From: Suttonella ornithocola
Lineage (GTDB): Bacteria > Pseudomonadota > Gammaproteobacteria > Cardiobacteriales > Cardiobacteriaceae
Length of the DNA: 6,046 bases
Assembly: GCF_001889065.1 (NCBI RefSeq)
Contig: NZ_LWHB01000199.1
Location: 1-6,046, forward strand
Direction of reading: 5' to 3'
Every line of letters starts with the position of its first letter. Position 1 is the first letter of the stretch. The translations under genes were made by a program, and so were the position numbers. Below, in pieces: positions 1 to 5,819 of the stretch. Below the pieces are notes generated by a model that searched no databases, was not told where the DNA came from, and worked only from the letters and a program-made list of their open reading frames with translations.

Positions 1-32
1 AAAAAAAAAAATCTGCTTTGGTCAGCAGATTT
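1..32 (-). terminator. Rho-independent terminator of polA
   Basis: Perfect 9-bp inverted repeat: AAATCTGCT at 9-17 and AGCAGATTT at 24-32, with a 6-nt loop. Read on the minus strand, the hairpin is followed by an uninterrupted run of T (the complement of the A-run at 1-11), which may continue past the window edge. It lies about 50 nt after the polA stop, with an AT-rich, featureless 3' UTR between (33-82). On the plus strand the same hairpin is followed by a looser T-rich stretch at 39-44, so it could also stop a convergent gene lying to the left. Confidence 0.9.
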
Positions 33-82
33 ATTAAGTTTTTTAAATTGAACAAATAGTTAATTAAAGAAATATAATTAAG

Positions 83-2788
83 TTAATGTGCTTCATCCCA
101 ATTATTGCCTATAGCTGCATCGACAATTAGAGGGACTTTTAATTGATAAGCATTTTGCATTTTATCAATGATTTGTTGGCGATATGATTCAGCTTTTTCA
201 GCATGAACTTCAAAAACGAGTTCATCGTGGACTTGCATAATCAATTGACAATCGGGATGTTGAGAATAGGTATTGTCAATATCAATCATCGCCAGTTTAA
301 TGATATCTGCCGCTGAGCCTTGCATAGGGGCATTGATAGCGAGTCTTTCTGCTGCGTTACGGCGTTGTGGATTTTTGCTGTGAATATCTGGAATGTATAG
401 CCTGCGTCCGAGAAGTGTTTCGACATAGCCTTTCTCGCGCGCGTTTTCGCGAGCAGTTTCCATGTATTCTCGAACTTTAGGATAACGTGCAAAGTAAAGT
501 TCGATATATTCAGCAGCTTCACTGCGCGCAATGCCGAGTTGTCGCGCTAATCCAAAAGCGCTCATGCCATAGATGAGTCCAAAGTTAATGGCTTTGGCAT
601 TTCTACGATGATTGCGGTCAATATTGTCAGGGTCGCCGCCAAAGATTTCTGCTGCGGTGGCGGCATGAATATCTTTGCCTTGCTCAAAGGCTTTAACGAG
701 TCCTTTATCATTGGATAGGTGTGCCATGATGCGTAATTCAATTTGAGAGTAGTCTGCGGCAAGGATTTTGTTGCTTTTTTCGGCGATAAAGGCTTGTCGG
801 ATGCGTCGTCCTTCTGCAGTGCGAATGGGAATGTTTTGTAGGTTAGGGTCTGAGGAGGAGAGGCGGCCCGTGCTGGTAATGGCTTGATGATAGCTGGTGT
901 GGATGCGTCCTGTGTGTGGGTTGATGAGTTCGGGAAGTTTGTCGGTATAGGTGGATTTTAGTTTCGCAAGGCTGCGGTGTTCTAAGATGATTTTAGGGAG
1001 TTCTGCTTGGTGAGTTTTAGCAAGCGTTTCTAAAGTGTCTTCATTTGTGCTCGGTTGCCCTTTTGGGGTTTTGTTGATGATAGGTAGTTTGAGTTTATCA
1101 AAAAGGATTTCTTGTAATTGTTTTGGGGAACTAAGATTGAAGGTTTCTCCAGCAAGTTCGTATGCTTGTTGCTCTAGATGAGCGAGAGTGGTTTCAATTT
1201 CTTGGCTTTGTTTGGCAAGCTGTTTGGCGTCAATTTTAACACCTTGATGTTCCATGTGATAAAGGACGGTGGAAACGGGGATTTCTATGTTTTTGTAAAG
1301 GTGTTCTAGCGTGGGATGTTCCGCTAAGCGGTCAGCGAAGTATTCGCGTAATTGCAAGGTGATGTCGGCATCTTCACAGGCATATTGGCTGGCTGTGGAG
1401 AGTTCAATTTGGTCAAAGGTGAGTTGTTTAGCGCCTTTTCCCGCAATGTCTTCAAAAGTGGTGGTGGTTTGGTTGAGATAGTAGTCTGCAAGCGCATCCA
1501 TATTGTGTCGCGTTGCTGTGCTGTTGTAGCAATAGCTCATGAGCATGGTGTCTTCAATATGTCCGCGTAATTCAATGCCGTGTCTGGCAAGAATGTGTCT
1601 GTCGTATTTGAGGTGTTGTCCGATTTTGGTGATTTTTTCGTTTTCGAGTATGGGACGTAGTGCATCAAGGGTTTCTTGATAGGGGAGGTTTTGGGTGAGT
1701 TGATGTGCTAGCGGTAGGTAGTAGGCTTCTCCAGAGGTTGGTGCAATACTGATGCCAACTAATTTAGCAGTCATGTAGTCTAAGCTATTGGTTTCGGTAT
1801 CAATGGCAAATCCGGGAAGGGTGGTAAGTTTTTCAATGAGAGCGTTTAGGGTATCTTTGGAGGTAATGGTTTGATAATTTTTTATTTCTGGCGCAATTTT
1901 TGAAGTGAGAGCTTGCGGTGCAAGAAGATATTGGGCTTTGATGCTATTGAGTTCATATTCATCGCATAAATGCGTCAATTTTGCAGGATTTTGTGGATGT
2001 AAGGCAAGGTCAGATATCTGTGTTGCTATGGGTAGGTCGCAGTTTATGGTTGCAAGTTCTCGTGAGAGGCGTAGTTGGTCAAGGTTGCTGCGTAGATTGT
2101 CTCCAATTTTTCCCGTGATTTTGGTCGCGTTGTGGATGAGATTGTCAATATTGTGATATTGAGCCAGCCATTTCGCTGCTGTTTTTGGTCCTACTTTATC
2201 AATTCCGGGAATGTTATCTGAGGTGTCGCCAACAAGCGCCAAGAAGTCTATGACTTGTTCGGCAGAGAGTTGGTCGACTTTAAAGCGTTTAGCAACGTCT
2301 TGGGCGGTGGTGGCTTCGTTTTTCATAGTGTCAATCAGGCTAATGTCGGCATGAGTGAGTAGTTGTGCCATGTCTTTATCGCCACTAGAGATGAGAACTT
2401 GGTAGTTTTCAGAGAGCGCTCGTTTAGCAAGCGTGCCGATAACGTCATCTGCTTCTACGCCTTGTTCAATAATAAGTGGAAATCCTAGCGCTTTAATTAA
2501 AGCATGAAGTGGCTCAATTTGTATTCGCAAGTCGTCAGGCATTGGCGGGCGATTTGCTTTATAACTGGGATAACGTTCGTGCCGAAAGGTTTTGCCTTTT
2601 GCATCAAAGATAACGCCGAAATAAGCTGGTTGGTAGTCATCGTATAACTTGGCTAGCATTTTAATGACACCGTGTAGCGCACCTGTCGGGTGCCCCGCTT
2701 TGTTAGTGAGTGGCGGTAGCCCATGAAATGCTCTGAATAGATAAGATGAGCCGTCTACAAGTACGACTAGGCGGGTGGTGTCTAGCAT
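83..2788 (-). CDS. polA: DNA polymerase I (5'-3' exonuclease, proofreading exonuclease and polymerase)
   Basis: Family A polymerase that fills gaps, removes RNA primers from Okazaki fragments and acts in excision repair. It is 901 residues long (E. coli is 928). The N-terminal 5'-3' nuclease domain (about 7-290) shows VDGSS 11-15, YPSYKANR 73-80, EADD 112-115, SGDKDM 135-140 and a helix-hairpin-helix stretch near 186-204. The proofreading domain (about 325-485) keeps its metal ligands: DTET with D330 and E332, KYD with D396, and Y469/D473 in YACEDAD. It should therefore be active, unlike the Taq or Bacillus enzymes. The polymerase domain (about 520-901) has motif A DYSQIELR (D679), motif B R728...K732...F736-G-Y740, and motif C VHDE (D855, E856). 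F736 matches E. coli F762. The ATG has GGAGA at 2794-2798 just upstream, and a strong promoter lies close by. The gene is monocistronic, divergent from dctQ, and has its own terminator. No damage is seen. Confidence 0.99.
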   Translation of the reverse strand: MLDTTRLVVLVDGSSYLFRAFHGLPPLTNKAGHPTGALHGVIKMLAKLYDDYQPAYFGVIFDAKGKTFRHERYPSYKANRPPMPDDLRIQIEPLHALIKALGFPLIIEQGVEADDVIGTLAKRALSENYQVLISSGDKDMAQLLTHADISLIDTMKNEATTAQDVAKRFKVDQLSAEQVIDFLALVGDTSDNIPGIDKVGPKTAAKWLAQYHNIDNLIHNATKITGKIGDNLRSNLDQLRLSRELATINCDLPIATQISDLALHPQNPAKLTHLCDEYELNSIKAQYLLAPQALTSKIAPEIKNYQTITSKDTLNALIEKLTTLPGFAIDTETNSLDYMTAKLVGISIAPTSGEAYYLPLAHQLTQNLPYQETLDALRPILENEKITKIGQHLKYDRHILARHGIELRGHIEDTMLMSYCYNSTATRHNMDALADYYLNQTTTTFEDIAGKGAKQLTFDQIELSTASQYACEDADITLQLREYFADRLAEHPTLEHLYKNIEIPVSTVLYHMEHQGVKIDAKQLAKQSQEIETTLAHLEQQAYELAGETFNLSSPKQLQEILFDKLKLPIINKTPKGQPSTNEDTLETLAKTHQAELPKIILEHRSLAKLKSTYTDKLPELINPHTGRIHTSYHQAITSTGRLSSSDPNLQNIPIRTAEGRRIRQAFIAEKSNKILAADYSQIELRIMAHLSNDKGLVKAFEQGKDIHAATAAEIFGGDPDNIDRNHRRNAKAINFGLIYGMSAFGLARQLGIARSEAAEYIELYFARYPKVREYMETARENAREKGYVETLLGRRLYIPDIHSKNPQRRNAAERLAINAPMQGSAADIIKLAMIDIDNTYSQHPDCQLIMQVHDELVFEVHAEKAESYRQQIIDKMQNAYQLKVPLIVDAAIGNNWDEAH

Positions 2789-2812
2789 AATTCTCTCCAG
2801 TTGAATGCAGGT

Positions 2813-2840
2813 ATTGTAAAAGTCAAAAGAGGGTTGTCAA
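2813..2840 (-). promoter_or_regulatory. Sigma-70 promoter of polA
   Basis: On the minus strand a perfect -35 box TTGACA (2840-2835) is followed by a 16-bp spacer and TACAAT (2818-2813), which matches the -10 consensus at five of six positions. The expected start of transcription is near 2806, giving a leader of roughly 18 nt that contains the GGAGA ribosome-binding site. Nothing in this short leader suggests a riboswitch or attenuator, so expression is probably constitutive. Confidence 0.8.
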
Positions 2841-2864
2841 TGCTATAAAATTGATTTTTATATT
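2834..2864 (+). promoter_or_regulatory. Candidate promoter of dctQM
   Basis: TTGTCA at 2834-2839 could serve as a -35 box, with TTTATA at 2857-2862 (17-bp spacer) or TATATT at 2859-2864 (19-bp spacer) as the -10. Both -10 candidates are weaker than the polA box. The -35 occupies almost the same bases as the polA -35 on the other strand, so the two polymerases could compete. No clear operator palindrome is visible. The assignment rests only on position and box similarity. Confidence 0.4.
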
Positions 2865-2920
2865 GTGATTTATAGTAAAAATGGCAAAATAAATCTTTTT
2901 TCATTTTCAGAGGGACATCG

Positions 2921-3439
2921 ATGCAAGGATTCATAAGAGCAGTTGATGGCATAACGGCATTTGTCGGGAAAACGATTTCATGGCTAACATTAGCGATGGT
3001 TTTAATCACTACTTATTTGGTTGTTATGCGGTATGTTTTTCGAGTTAATTCTATCGCATTGCAAGAAGTTGTAATGTATATGCATGCAGCAGTTTTTATG
3101 TTGGGCGCAGCATGGGCATTGCAAACGAATGCGCATGTTCGGGTAGATATTTTTTATCGTAAATTTTCAGCACAAAAAAAAGCAGTCGCAGATATCATTG
3201 GAACGGTTTTTTTTCTATTACCATTTGCGGTATTAGTCGGGTATTACGGCTATAAATATGCTTCTGGCTCTTGGGCGCAACATGAAGGCTCTCCACAAGC
3301 AGGTGGCTTGCCTTATGTTTATCTATTGAAGTCTTTATTACCTGCTTTTGCGGGGCTGATACTAATACAAGGTATTGCAGAGTTATTGAGAAATATCCTA
3401 ATTCTATCAGGTAAGATGATTTTACCGGAGGAAGAATAA
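2921..3439 (+). CDS. dctQ: TRAP transporter small permease subunit (DctQ family)
   Basis: Small membrane subunit of a tripartite ATP-independent periplasmic (TRAP) transporter. It binds the large permease and helps receive the substrate-binding protein at the inner membrane. The 172 residues contain four hydrophobic segments, roughly 17-37, 50-68, 92-113 and 131-155, the usual DctQ topology. Family-like stretches are RYVF (37-40), QEVVMYMHAAVF (48-59), HVRVD (72-76) and EGSPQAGGLPYVYLLKSLLP (122-141). These resemble the subgroup annotated as mannitol/chloroaromatic-type TRAP small permeases (FcbT2-like, from memory), but that label does not establish the substrate. The ATG at 2921 is preceded by GAGGGA at 2910-2915. 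The stop overlaps the dctM start by one base (TAATG), which implies translational coupling. Confidence 0.93.
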   Translation: MQGFIRAVDGITAFVGKTISWLTLAMVLITTYLVVMRYVFRVNSIALQEVVMYMHAAVFMLGAAWALQTNAHVRVDIFYRKFSAQKKAVADIIGTVFFLLPFAVLVGYYGYKYASGSWAQHEGSPQAGGLPYVYLLKSLLPAFAGLILIQGIAELLRNILILSGKMILPEEE

Positions 3440-4833
3440 TGGAGTGGATGGCGTTATTGATGTTTTTGGCACTTTGTGTCGTTTTACTAATGGGCTACTC
3501 AGTAGCCATGTCTTTGGCTGGGGTTGCGTTAATTTTTGCCGGAATTGGCGCTTTAGTGGGAGCAAATATTGGTACGTTACCAATGATTATTAGCCGCTTA
3601 TACGGCATTATGACCAATGAATCCTTAATTGCTGTGCCAACGTTTGTTTTTATGGGCTTAACCATGCAAAAAGCTAAAATAGCAGAGGATTTGTTAGACA
3701 CAATGACATTGCTATTTGGCGGTATTCGTGGGGGGTTAGCTTTTACGGTGACTATTGTTGGTGCATTATTAGCTGCTGCAACGGGTATCGTAGGCGCGAC
3801 AGTTGTTACAATGGGGTTGTTATCTTTGCCTGTGATGTTAAAACGAGGATATAGCCCGTCGTTGGCATGTGGCGTTATTAGTGCATCTGGTACGCTTGGA
3901 CAAATTGTACCTCCATCTATTGTTCTAATTCTTTTAGGGGATGTTGTTGGCAATGCATATAGCGAAGCTCAAATGTCAATGGGAAATTTTGCCCCAGATA
4001 CCGTTTCAGTAAATGATTTATTTGCAGCTGCAATTGTTCCGGGATTAGGTATTGTTGGGTTGTATTTATTATATCTGGTGATTAGAGCATTTGTTACTCC
4101 AGATGCAATGCCGCTGCCAAGTAAGGAAGAGCGTACAGCAATGCGTGGAGAGCGTTTTTATCTACGATTGCTATTTGTACTCGTCCCTCCTTTATTGCTT
4201 ATTTTATGTGTATTGGGTTCTATTCTATTAGGATTTGCAACACCAACAGAAGCAGCTAGTATTGGTGCCTTTGGTGCTTTGGTGTTATCTCTAATTCGAT
4301 ATTTTATTGATAAAAAGAAAGGTATCGCAACTTCTTTAAGATGGCTTATTGATGTGCCTAGGGAAACGCTACAAATTAGTGCAATGGTCTTTTTCATTAT
4401 GATGGGTGCTTCTTTGTTTTCATTGGTCTTTAGGGCTTTTAATGGAGATATTTATATTGAGCATTTAATGACGCAAATTCCGGGCGGTGTATTTGGTATC
4501 ATGCTAACAGTAATGATTATCATGTTTTTACTAGGATTTATGTTAGATTATTTTGAAATCGTTTTTGTTATTGTTCCAATCATTGCACCAATACTCTTTA
4601 AAATGGATGTTGATCCTATTTGGTTCTCAATCATGGTAGCGATTAACTTACAAACCAGCTTCCTAACGCCACCATTTGGATTTGCTTTATTCTTTTTGCG
4701 TGGAGTAGCACCTCAAAGTGTTCCAACCTCTGCAATTTATAAAGGAGCGATACCTTTTATCTTTTTACAAATGTTAATGTTGATATTATTGGCATTTTTC
4801 CCACAAATAGTACATTGGGTATCGCTAGGTTAA
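3439..4833 (+). CDS. dctM: TRAP transporter large permease subunit (DctM family)
   Basis: Large membrane subunit of the TRAP transporter. It carries the substrate path and the sodium sites that power uptake, usually of organic acids. Its 464 residues are longer than the roughly 425 of typical DctM, in line with the FcbT3-like subgroup. Hydrophobic helices run through the whole protein. Recognisable family stretches are SASGTLGQIVPPSI (148-161), GFATPTEAASIGAFGAL (265-281), LGFMLDYFEIVFVIVPI (365-381) and LTPPFGFALFFLRGVAP (409-425). The first two correspond to the paired G...PPS and T.TEA elements found near the sodium sites in this family. A polar stretch at about 220-242 probably forms a cytoplasmic loop between the two halves. 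The start is fixed by GGAGG at 3427-3431 and the one-base overlap with dctQ. No binding-protein gene follows. The substrate cannot be told from the permease; a carboxylate or keto acid is a family-based guess. Confidence 0.95.
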   Translation: MEWMALLMFLALCVVLLMGYSVAMSLAGVALIFAGIGALVGANIGTLPMIISRLYGIMTNESLIAVPTFVFMGLTMQKAKIAEDLLDTMTLLFGGIRGGLAFTVTIVGALLAAATGIVGATVVTMGLLSLPVMLKRGYSPSLACGVISASGTLGQIVPPSIVLILLGDVVGNAYSEAQMSMGNFAPDTVSVNDLFAAAIVPGLGIVGLYLLYLVIRAFVTPDAMPLPSKEERTAMRGERFYLRLLFVLVPPLLLILCVLGSILLGFATPTEAASIGAFGALVLSLIRYFIDKKKGIATSLRWLIDVPRETLQISAMVFFIMMGASLFSLVFRAFNGDIYIEHLMTQIPGGVFGIMLTVMIIMFLLGFMLDYFEIVFVIVPIIAPILFKMDVDPIWFSIMVAINLQTSFLTPPFGFALFFLRGVAPQSVPTSAIYKGAIPFIFLQMLMLILLAFFPQIVHWVSLG

Positions 4834-4843
4834 ATATGAAAAA

Positions 4844-4906
4844 GCGCATTTTAAGAAAAAGTGAAATTAAAGCTTGACGTATTAGAAATAAATACTTAAA
4901 ATGCGC
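4844..4906. repeat. 12-bp perfect inverted repeat between dctM and the tRNA operon
   Basis: GCGCATTTTAAG at 4844-4855 is exactly complementary to CTTAAAATGCGC at 4895-4906, with a 39-nt loop. It lies just after the dctM stop. A read-through transcript from dctQM could fold it into a stable hairpin, but no T-run follows, so it is not a standard intrinsic terminator. The right arm coincides with the -10 box and discriminator of the tRNA promoter. Confidence 0.75.
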
Positions 4907-4910
4907 GCTC
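4874..4910 (+). promoter_or_regulatory. tRNA operon promoter with GC-rich discriminator
   Basis: TTGACG at 4874-4879, a 17-bp spacer and TAAAAT at 4897-4902 each match the sigma-70 consensus at five of six positions. Upstream sequence at 4856-4871 is A-rich, like an UP element. Immediately after the -10 comes GCGCGC (4903-4908), the GC-rich discriminator typical of stable-RNA promoters that are shut down by ppGpp and DksA. Transcription should begin near 4908-4912, about ten bases before tRNA-Pro. Stringent control is inferred from the discriminator only. Confidence 0.8.
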
Positions 4911-4920
4911 TTGATTGATT

Positions 4921-4997
4921 CGGAGTATAGCGCAGTCTGGTAGCGCATCTGGTTTGGGACCAGGGGGTCGGGGGTTCGAATCCCTCTACTCCGACCA
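4921..4997 (+). tRNA. tRNA-Pro (anticodon UGG)
   Basis: A full cloverleaf can be drawn. Acceptor CGGAGTA pairs perfectly with TACTCCG (4987-4993), followed by discriminator A and an encoded CCA. The D stem is GCGC/GCGC and the loop contains TGG. The anticodon stem 4948-4952/4960-4964 closes the loop TTTGGGA with anticodon TGG at 4955-4957. The T arm has the TTCGAAT loop. C1-G72 is the bacterial tRNA-Pro signature. It is the first gene of a Pro-Arg-His cluster. The 34-nt spacer to tRNA-Arg holds a small AAAGCA/TGCTTT hairpin (5004-5009/5018-5023) that may be removed during processing. Confidence 0.98.
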
Positions 4998-5031
4998 ACA
5001 ATCAAAGCAAATTTAAATGCTTTATCCTTCA

Positions 5032-5108
5032 GTGCCCGTAGCTCAACTGGATAGAGCAACGGCCTTCTAAGCCGTAGGTTGCAGGTTCGAACCCTGCCGG
5101 GTGCGCCA
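5032..5108 (+). tRNA. tRNA-Arg (anticodon UCU)
   Basis: Cloverleaf with anticodon stem ACGGC/GCCGT (5059-5063/5071-5075) and loop CTTCTAA, anticodon TCT at 5066-5068, which reads AGA and probably AGG. The T loop is TTCGAAC, discriminator G is at 5105 and CCA is encoded. The acceptor stem GTGCCCG/CGGGTGC contains two adjacent wobble pairs, T2-G71 and G3-T70, which are Watson-Crick pairs in the E. coli AGA-reading tRNA as I recall it. The spacer to tRNA-His is only 16 nt, so the genes are almost certainly cotranscribed. Confidence 0.98.
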
Positions 5109-5124
5109 CAACCGTTATTGATAT

Positions 5125-5202
5125 GGTGGATATAGTTCAGTTGGTTAGAACGCTGGATTGTGATTCCGGAGGTCGTGGGTTCGAGTCCCATTATCCACCC
5201 CA
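5125..5202 (+). tRNA. tRNA-His (anticodon GUG)
   Basis: Cloverleaf with acceptor GTGGATA/TATCCAC (5126-5132/5192-5198) and loop TTGTGAT containing anticodon GTG at 5160-5162. The extra G at 5125 is the G-1 base needed by histidyl-tRNA synthetase; it faces C73 at 5199. The T loop TTCGAGT and an encoded CCA (5200-5202) complete the gene. It is the last recognisable member of the cluster. A tRNA-Leu often follows in related gammaproteobacterial clusters but is not seen here; the IS debris begins instead. Confidence 0.98.
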
Positions 5203-5204
5203 TT

Positions 5205-5233
5205 AAAAGTCCAAATTTTTGGTCAGGCTTTTT
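5205..5233 (+). terminator. Possible weak terminator of the tRNA operon
   Basis: Just after tRNA-His, CCAA/TTGG (5211-5214, 5219-5222) can form a short hairpin, and AAAAG (5205-5209) can pair with CTTTT (5228-5232) outside it. A T-run is at 5229-5233. The stem is short and bulged, so termination may be inefficient. A second short palindrome, GCTTTT/AAAAGC (5227-5232/5240-5245), overlaps it. Confidence 0.35.
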
Positions 5234-5240
5234 AATTTTA

Positions 5241-5268
5241 AAAGCTACATAATTTGAAAGCTATATAA
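5241..5268. repeat. Short imperfect direct repeat
   Basis: AAAGCTACATAA (5241-5252) and AAAGCTATATAA (5257-5268) differ at one base and are spaced 16 nt apart, start to start. They lie between tRNA-His and the 3' end of the IS1 relic, a stretch (5203-5307) that otherwise holds no gene and presumably includes the decayed outer end of that element. This could be chance in AT-rich DNA. Confidence 0.4.
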
Positions 5269-5307
5269 AAGGTTTCGGTAAGAGTTTGAAAAATATGCTC
5301 ATCAAAC

Positions 5308-5704
5308 TCAGCTATAATTAATATAATGGAGGAGTAGATCAAACGCCTTATAAGTGATTTACCAGCTATTTTAGAAAAATAGTAAGTCTTTTGAAATTCA
5401 CCTAAGCCTTTGCCTAAAGTGACTATTATCACCCTCAATATCCGTAGTACTAATATTGCTTACCTAGCTTTTTAAAGTTACCATAAGCTGTTAAGAAGTT
5501 ATCTCAATCATCACAACAAATACAACCAAAACGCATTCCTAATTCCTCAAGTTTGGCTCTCAGGTGTTTAGTTATCTTTAAATTGCGTTTATCCCATACA
5601 AAAGCCACTATAGTTAAAGGCTAATAAAAGAGTCACAGAAATTAGATTGCTATTCCGGTAATAGTATGTGTGCTTATTTTATTCATCTATCTTAACACTG
5701 TAAC
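5308..5704 (-). pseudogene. IS1-family transposase relic, C-terminal part, with stops and frameshifts
   Basis: No single frame is open, but joined minus-strand frames give an IS1 (InsB-type) transposase. First comes VKIDE (near 5700-5680), the region of the first catalytic Asp, then TLLLAF. After a frame change at about 5611 comes IVAFVWDKRN and then AKLEELGMRFGCICCDD, ending at a TGA (5506-5504) where IS1 proteins have Trp. DNFLTAYGNFKKLGKQY follows, then another frame change to DIEGDNSHFRQRLR (5442-5401) and a TGA at 5400. The last piece is YKAFDLLLHYINYS with its stop at 5310-5308, matching the usual IS1 C-terminus (KAFD...YINY). The N-terminal zinc-ribbon/HTH half is missing; the sequence changes to another element at 5711. 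The gene is dead. The identification is by recalled family motifs, not alignment. Confidence 0.85.
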
Positions 5705-5710
5705 TATTCT

Positions 5711-5725
5711 GAGACCTTTGCAAAA
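5711..5725. repeat. IS-end-like motif (IS5-type terminal repeat)
   Basis: GAGACCTTTGCAAAA matches, from memory, the terminal inverted repeat of several proteobacterial IS5-family elements. It lies precisely where recognisable IS1 similarity stops, which supports an element boundary. The matching inverted end would lie beyond the right edge, so this cannot be confirmed here. Which transposase it belongs to is uncertain, because the adjacent gene is IS630-type. Confidence 0.55.
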
Positions 5726-5750
5726 AAAACCAAAATCCTTAACATTTTGG
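5722..5750 (-). terminator. Minus-strand rho-independent terminator at the element end
   Basis: On the minus strand CCAAAAT (5750-5744) and ATTTTGG (5736-5730) form a 7-bp stem with a 7-nt loop, followed by eight T (5729-5722). It lies about 70 nt after the IS630-type transposase stop and would end that transcript. The stem is AT-rich, so strength is moderate. The T-run directly abuts the GCAAAGGTCTC end motif. Confidence 0.6.
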
Positions 5751-5819
5751 CTGCTATCGAAGAGAAAGGGAGCAATGATGAGCCGTTTTTTTCAGCATAG
5801 CGTCGAAAGCATGATATAG

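Noticed and set aside
1352..2156. Plus-strand open frames inside polA (1352-1570 and 1905-2156)
   Set aside because: Shadows of the polA coding strand; their peptides have no recognisable domains.
2782..3009. Minus-strand open frame of 75 codons over the polA-dctQ gap
   Set aside because: It runs through both promoters and the dctQ start, and has no family features.
3495..3953. Minus-strand open frame of 152 codons inside dctM
   Set aside because: Opposite-strand shadow of dctM, proline- and isoleucine-rich, without a recognisable fold or a ribosome-binding site I could see.
4757..5203. Minus-strand open frame of 148 codons across the tRNA genes
   Set aside because: It is antisense to three clear tRNAs. 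Peptides such as GRVRTCNLRLRRPLLYPVEL are the well-known artefact of translating tRNA genes backwards.
5238..5438. Minus-strand open frame of 66 codons
   Set aside because: It overlaps the IS1 relic in the wrong frame for most of its length. The transposase-like C-terminus (YKAFD...YINYS) is in a neighbouring frame.
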